From: Gammaproteobacteria bacterium
GTDB taxonomy: Bacteria; Pseudomonadota; Gammaproteobacteria; Steroidobacterales; Rariloculaceae
Direction: 5' to 3'
Assembly: GCA_022826245.1 (NCBI GenBank)
Contig: JAJDVG010000013.1
Coordinates: 1 to 47,069 of the forward strand
DNA length: 47,069 bases
The position numbers were made by a program, and so were the translations under genes. The notes below the pieces were generated by a model. That model was given only the letters and a program-made list of their open reading frames with translations, did no database searches and was not told the origin of the DNA. This document shows, one piece after another, positions 43,730-47,069 of the stretch (position 1 is its first letter; each line of letters begins with the position of its first letter).

Positions 43730-45208
43730 TTGCCGGATTCGGATCGACATCTGATCGAACAGTCCCGGGAAGCGCCCGCTTCCGCGCCGCTGACCGTCAT
43801 GTGGTTCCGTCAGGACCTGCGCTTGCGGGACAACCCGGCTCTCTGCGCGGCGGCTGAGGGCAACGGTGCGCTGCTGCCGCTCTACATCCTCGACGACGAG
43901 AACGCCGGTGAATGGAAGATGGGCGCGGCGTCGCGATGGTGGCTGCATCACTCGCTCAAGCGACTGAACGACGCACTCGACGGCAGGCTGTGGGTGTTGC
44001 AGGGCGACGCGCTCGGCGAATTGCTGCGGCTCTGCGACGCACTGCCCGTGGAGCGGGTCGTATGGAACCGCTGCTACGAGCCTTGGCGCATGCGCCGGGA
44101 CCATGGCATCGTCGAAGCGTTGCGCGAGCGCGGCATCGAGCACGAGGAATTCAACGGATCGCTCCTGTGGGACCCCCACGAAGCTTGCAAGGCGGACGGA
44201 ACGCCCTATGTGGTGTTTACGCCGTTCTATCGCAATCTGAATCGGCATCGGCCACCCGGTACTCTGGCGTCCGCGCCGGATTTGCGTGACCCGAAGCTGG
44301 CCGCGTGCGACCAGCCGGCGGAACGTATCGACCGGCTCGGCTTGCTGCCCGCGATTCGCTGGTACGACGGCCTCGCCGACGCGTGGCAGCCCGGGGAAGC
44401 GGGCGCACGTGAGCGATCGGACGAGTTTGTTGCGAGCTCTGCCGCGCACTATCAGGAGAGGCGAGACTTTCCGGCGGACGGCGCGGTATCGGCGCTCTCA
44501 CCGCACCTGCATTTCGGCGAGATCAGTCCGCTGCGAGTCTGGCAGATCGTGCACCATGCGGATGCCGGCGACGGTGGCGAGTCCTGGATTCGCCAGTTGT
44601 ACTGGCGCGAGTTCAGCCATCACCTGCTCTATCACTACCCGCGTCTCTGCGACGACAACCTCAAGCCCGGCTTCGAGCGCTTCCCGTGGCGGGACAAACC
44701 CGAACTGCTGCGTCGCTGGCAGCAGGGCAGTACCGGCGTCCCTCTGGTCGACGCGGGCATGCGCGAATTGTGGCAAACCGGCACGATGCACAACCGCACG
44801 CGCATGGTCACCGCGTCGTTCCTGACCAAGAACCTGCTCATTCACTGGCTCCACGGCGCACGCTGGTTCTGGGACTGCCTCGTGGACGCCGACCTCGCGA
44901 ACAACAGTTTCGGCTGGCAGTGGGTGGCCGGTTGCGGCGCCGACGCCGCGCCGTATTTCCGGATCTTCAACCCGGTCCTGCAATCGCGGAAGTTCGATCC
45001 TTCGGGGGAGTATCTGCGGCGTTGGGTGCCGGAGCTGGCCGGGCTTTCCGATCGGCGGATTCACGCGCCCTGGGAAGCTGGCGCCAGGGAATTGCGTAGC
45101 GCCGGCGTGACGCTCGGTAAGACGTATCCCTTCCCGATCGTGGATCTCAGGGCCTCGCGGGAGCGGGCGCTGGCGGCGGGGAGGTCGTTACGCGGTTCGA
45201 CTGTGTGA
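43730..45208 (+). CDS. phrB: deoxyribodipyrimidine photo-lyase (cryptochrome/photolyase family)
   Basis: This is a 492-aa light-driven repair enzyme for cyclobutane pyrimidine dimers. The N-terminal antenna domain starts at VMWFRQDLRLRDNPAL. The FAD-binding domain has SALSPHLHFGEISPLRVWQI, WIRQLYWREFSHHLLYHYP, GMRELWQTGTMHNRTRMVTA and the WQWVAGCGADAAPYFRIFNP block, followed by KFDPSGEYLRRWVPELAGL. The start is taken as TTG 43730, with GGAG seven nt upstream; another TTG at 43679 would overlap the DUF5916 stop, and the first ATG at 43800 would cut into the antenna domain. It may be cotranscribed with the DUF5916 genes. Confidence 0.95.
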   Translation: MPDSDRHLIEQSREAPASAPLTVMWFRQDLRLRDNPALCAAAEGNGALLPLYILDDENAGEWKMGAASRWWLHHSLKRLNDALDGRLWVLQGDALGELLRLCDALPVERVVWNRCYEPWRMRRDHGIVEALRERGIEHEEFNGSLLWDPHEACKADGTPYVVFTPFYRNLNRHRPPGTLASAPDLRDPKLAACDQPAERIDRLGLLPAIRWYDGLADAWQPGEAGARERSDEFVASSAAHYQERRDFPADGAVSALSPHLHFGEISPLRVWQIVHHADAGDGGESWIRQLYWREFSHHLLYHYPRLCDDNLKPGFERFPWRDKPELLRRWQQGSTGVPLVDAGMRELWQTGTMHNRTRMVTASFLTKNLLIHWLHGARWFWDCLVDADLANNSFGWQWVAGCGADAAPYFRIFNPVLQSRKFDPSGEYLRRWVPELAGLSDRRIHAPWEAGARELRSAGVTLGKTYPFPIVDLRASRERALAAGRSLRGSTV

Positions 45209-45400
45209 CGGGGGTGTCGTTTTCGGGTCGCCGAGTGTTTCCCGGTCGAGTTTGTGCTCCTTGTCTTCCTTGCGACGTGACGATACTCGTTTCAGCGGAA
45301 ACCGCATGAATTTACTTGTTGCCTCTTTCTGCACGTTGGCGGTGGAATACAATGCACGGCAGGCAATCTGTACGCCTGCAACTGCCAAGGGAGATGCAAC

Positions 45401-45844
45401 GTGGGCAGGATCATCGCACAGACAACCGTTACCAATCGGCTCGACGAAGACAAGTCCATTCAGTGCGGGATGCTCGTCGACACCGGAGCGGGTGCCTTGT
45501 TTCTTCCTCGATCGTGGAAGGAAAGGCTGGGCCGGTTTCTGCGTACCGAGCCTGTCACGTTGGTCCTGGCAAACCAGGAAGTCGTCAGCGGCGAAGCCTG
45601 CGCTCCCGTAGAGATCAAGATCGAGGGTTTCCGGCCGGTCTGGAACGAGGTCGTATTTCTCGACGCAGACTCGGGGGGAGACGAAGAGTTCGAGCCTCTT
45701 CTCGGCTACGTCATCCTGGAACAGGCGCAGGCGGCAGTCGACATGGTCGGGCATCGTCTGGTCCCGGTGCCGAACATCGATATGAAGCAAATGCAGGGGC
45801 TCGACAGGGCAGTTTTACATCGACAAGTTGCGTTTCGTCCGTGA
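45401..45844 (+). CDS. retropepsin-like aspartyl protease family protein
   Basis: This is a 147-aa single-domain protein. GTG 45401 follows an AGGGAG Shine-Dalgarno. GMLVDTGAGALFLP holds the Asp-Thr-Gly active-site triad of clan AA aspartic proteases (D27), and LGYVILEQAQAAVD resembles the hydrophobic-hydrophobic-Gly segment that follows in half-proteases. As one lobe only, it would need to dimerise to be active. No phage or retroelement genes lie beside it. It sits between the photolyase and a toxin-antitoxin pair; the 192 bp upstream show nothing clear. Such genes are common, uncharacterised and scattered in bacterial genomes. Confidence 0.75.
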   Translation: MGRIIAQTTVTNRLDEDKSIQCGMLVDTGAGALFLPRSWKERLGRFLRTEPVTLVLANQEVVSGEACAPVEIKIEGFRPVWNEVVFLDADSGGDEEFEPLLGYVILEQAQAAVDMVGHRLVPVPNIDMKQMQGLDRAVLHRQVAFRP

Positions 45845-45917
45845 GATGGGAGAAGTCTCCGCCGTCCGGCGCCTCGGCGATATGGTTGGTTGGCGCCACG
45901 GTGGCATGCTGGACGGC

Positions 45918-45947
45918 TTGACATGCCGCCGAGATTAGTCATATTTT
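45918..45947 (+). promoter_or_regulatory. sigma70-like promoter for the Phd-PIN pair
   Basis: TTGACA (45918-45923) is a perfect -35, and TATTTT (45942-45947) after an 18-bp spacer is a four-of-six -10. Transcription would begin near 45954, about 23 nt before the GTG of the Phd-like antitoxin gene, which has a GGAG Shine-Dalgarno in that leader. Confidence 0.6.
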
Positions 45948-45976
45948 TAGCTAAGCCCTCGGTCACGGAGCGCGCA

Positions 45977-46210
45977 GTGCCGATCGTCAACGTCCATCAG
46001 GCCAAGACCCAGCTATCCCGTCTGCTCGTGCAGGTTGAGAACGGCGAAGAAGTGATCATCGCCCGGAACAGCAAGCCTGTAGCGCGCCTGGTCCCGGTTC
46101 AACGGCAGGGAAAGCCCCGATTCGGATCGTGGAAAGACAGAATATCGATCGACGACAGCTTCTTCGACCCGCTTCCGGAGGAGGAACTGGCTGCCTGGGA
46201 AGGCAACTGA
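45977..46210 (+). CDS. Phd/YefM family antitoxin
   Basis: This is a 77-aa protein starting at GTG 45977 with GGAG upstream. VNVHQAKTQLSRLLVQVENG followed by EEVIIARNSKPVARLVPV is the Phd DNA-binding and dimerisation domain. The tail (SIDDSFFDPLPEEELAAWEG) matches the C-terminal segment that inserts into the PIN toxin's active site. It is coupled to the toxin gene with a 3-nt gap. A longer frame starting at 45890 lacks a ribosome-binding site and adds no recognisable domain. Confidence 0.92.
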   Translation: MPIVNVHQAKTQLSRLLVQVENGEEVIIARNSKPVARLVPVQRQGKPRFGSWKDRISIDDSFFDPLPEEELAAWEGN

Positions 46211-46213
46211 CGC

Positions 46214-46600
46214 GTGCGGTTGTTGCTGGACACGCATGCGTTCCTGTGGTGGCTTGCCGGAAGCGATCGCTTGTCGCCCGTTGCCCACCGTGCGATCGGC
46301 AACGCAGCTAACGAGAAACTGATCAGTGCGGCTTCAGCGTGGGAGATCGCCACCAAGCATCGACTTGGCAAGCTCCCGAGCGCCAGTGCGCTTGCGAACG
46401 ACATCGCTGCCGGCATCTCAGGCGAGGGATTCGAGGAATTGCCGATAACCGTGGACGATGCAGTGCGTGCGGGGAATTTGCCCGCGTTTCACCGCGACCC
46501 TTTCGACCGAATGCTCATCGCGCAGGCGCTGGCACGGAACCTCGTTCTGGTTTCGATCGAATCCCTTTTCGACGGGTACGGCATCCGACGGCTCTGGTGA
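46214..46600 (+). CDS. PIN-domain toxin partner of Phd-like antitoxin
   Basis: This is a 128-aa PIN ribonuclease. LLLDTHAFLWWLAG holds the first catalytic aspartate, SAASAWEIATKHRLGKL the conserved Glu with the helix that follows, and HRDPFDRMLIAQAL the DPFDR motif typical of this PIN subfamily; a final acid is in VSIESLFDGYG. GTG 46214 starts 3 nt after the antitoxin stop. Predicted to cleave RNA when the antitoxin is degraded. It converges with the DUF1778 gene, with 27 bp between the stops. Confidence 0.93.
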   Translation: MRLLLDTHAFLWWLAGSDRLSPVAHRAIGNAANEKLISAASAWEIATKHRLGKLPSASALANDIAAGISGEGFEELPITVDDAVRAGNLPAFHRDPFDRMLIAQALARNLVLVSIESLFDGYGIRRLW

Positions 46601-46627
46601 CGCTTGCTCCATGCCCGTCTTTCGGCC

Positions 46628-46903
46628 TCACTCCAGCACGCTCTTCTCGGCAAGCAGCCGGGCCAGGCGAGGCTTGTTCACTACCGGCCGGTCGAGAATG
46701 TTCTGAAATTCCTTCCACCGACGATCATCGAGCCGGAACGTCCGCCGGTCGGCCAGAGCGTCCTCGGCGGCTTTGATGCCTGCCTCAAGCAGAAACTCGG
46801 TGACGTTCTTGTGCGTTGAGGCCGCGGCCCGCTGCAGCAACGCTTTCAAGCGCGGAGTCGTCCGAACCTCTATGCGTTCCGACTTGGTTTCCGCGATGCC
46901 CAT
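46628..46903 (-). CDS. DUF1778 (TacA-like) antitoxin, no toxin partner adjacent
   Basis: This is a 91-aa protein with an N-terminal ribbon-helix-helix (ERIEVRTTPRLKALLQRAAA, VTEFLLEAGIKAAEDAL) and a C-terminal toxin-neutralising tail (RRTFRLDDRRWKEFQNILDR). This is the TacA/DUF1778 layout, normally followed immediately by a GNAT acetyltransferase toxin. Here the next gene downstream is the convergent PIN toxin, so the partner is missing. ATG 46903 was chosen over 46909 for its spacing from a G-rich stretch. Only 29 bp separate this ATG from the IS boundary, so the native promoter is probably gone or lies in the IS end. Confidence 0.88.
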   Translation of the reverse strand: MGIAETKSERIEVRTTPRLKALLQRAAASTHKNVTEFLLEAGIKAAEDALADRRTFRLDDRRWKEFQNILDRPVVNKPRLARLLAEKSVLE

Positions 46904-46932
46904 GGCCATTCCCCCCGATTCGATCTGCCGGG

Positions 46933-47069
46933 TGCTAGCAACACTGTGAAGATGCACTAAAACCAGCAGTTTGAAGTTGTAGGTTTCTGCAAGGTCGTTT
47001 TGGTGGCCGCGATCATGATTCGGTGTTGGCGTCCTTCATGCGGTAGCTATTGCCCTCGATGACGACGGT
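46933..47069 (-). mobile_element. IS21-like element, right end (right copy, partial)
   Basis: This is the exact inverted counterpart of 3-139: position p of the left block corresponds to 47072 minus p. It begins TGCTAGCAACAC at the boundary and continues into IstB-like coding sequence toward the window edge. The sequence on its inner side (CCGGG) differs from that beside the left copy, so the two are independent insertions. They face each other tail to tail across the whole window. Confidence 0.75.
47013..47069 (-). CDS. IS21-like helper ATPase IstB, C-terminal fragment (right copy)
   Basis: This carries the same 18 final codons and TGA as the fragment at 3-59, on the opposite strand; the remainder of the gene lies beyond the window edge. 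The identification depends on the GNSYRMKD tail and the adjoining IS end. Confidence 0.55.
   Translation of the reverse strand, partial: TVVIEGNSYRMKDANTES

Overview
The window looks like a whole metagenome-style contig of high-GC DNA from a Gram-negative bacterium. Outer-membrane and periplasmic systems (a TonB receptor with FecR and an ECF sigma factor, a CusCBA efflux system, two DUF5916 proteins, TRAP and TTT transporters, Tat signals) point to a proteobacterium, probably gammaproteobacterial; the genus cannot be told from sequence reading alone. No rRNA, tRNA, phage or CRISPR array was seen. Both ends carry the same 137 bp in inverted orientation. It encodes the C-terminus of an IstB-like helper and the adjoining end of an IS21-like element, so the assembly probably stopped inside two copies of a multicopy insertion sequence.

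Layout. 1-550: IS end, a winged-helix gene (Fic-type N-terminus, inferred) cut by that IS, and an array of TTGCGTA sites. 551-4384: thrS, a threonine dehydratase-like enzyme and a RHH-PIN toxin-antitoxin pair. 4613-9082: a tctC-tctB-tctA-prpD operon for uptake and conversion of a carboxylic acid. 9206-11755: a divergent SDR and a Tat-exported flavoprotein. 11679-15294: a Uma2-family pseudogene with two in-frame amber codons, then a tightly packed three-gene module (RelE/MqsR-like putative toxin, MqsA-like zinc-finger/HTH antitoxin, KGGVGR-type ParA-like ATPase with a helical-repeat tail). 15645-23695: a minus-strand catabolic block (Tat-exported Zn alcohol dehydrogenase, quinone oxidoreductase, bicupin, DctPQM-type TRAP transporter, GlcG-like protein, beta-hydroxyacid dehydrogenase). 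23883-30416: copper/silver efflux cusCBA led by a His-rich small protein. 30590-34212: an alpha/alpha-toroid protein of unknown role and an exported DUF5666 protein ending in 54 Gly-Asp dipeptides and 27 Asp. 34272-38934: ECF sigma, FecR (with a C-terminal STN-like region), TonB receptor and aspartyl beta-hydroxylase. 39145-45208: tandem DUF5916 paralogues and a photolyase. 45401-46903: a retropepsin-like protein, a Phd-PIN toxin-antitoxin pair and an orphan DUF1778 antitoxin beside the right IS copy.

The metabolic genes fit a heterotroph that takes up organic acids through binding-protein-dependent secondary transporters. The accessory load (at least three toxin-antitoxin-like units, an IS-broken gene, a dead Uma2 gene and an orphan antitoxin) clusters at both ends and around 12-15 kb. 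The best candidate for an undescribed system is the toxin/antitoxin/ATPase operon at 12513-15294.
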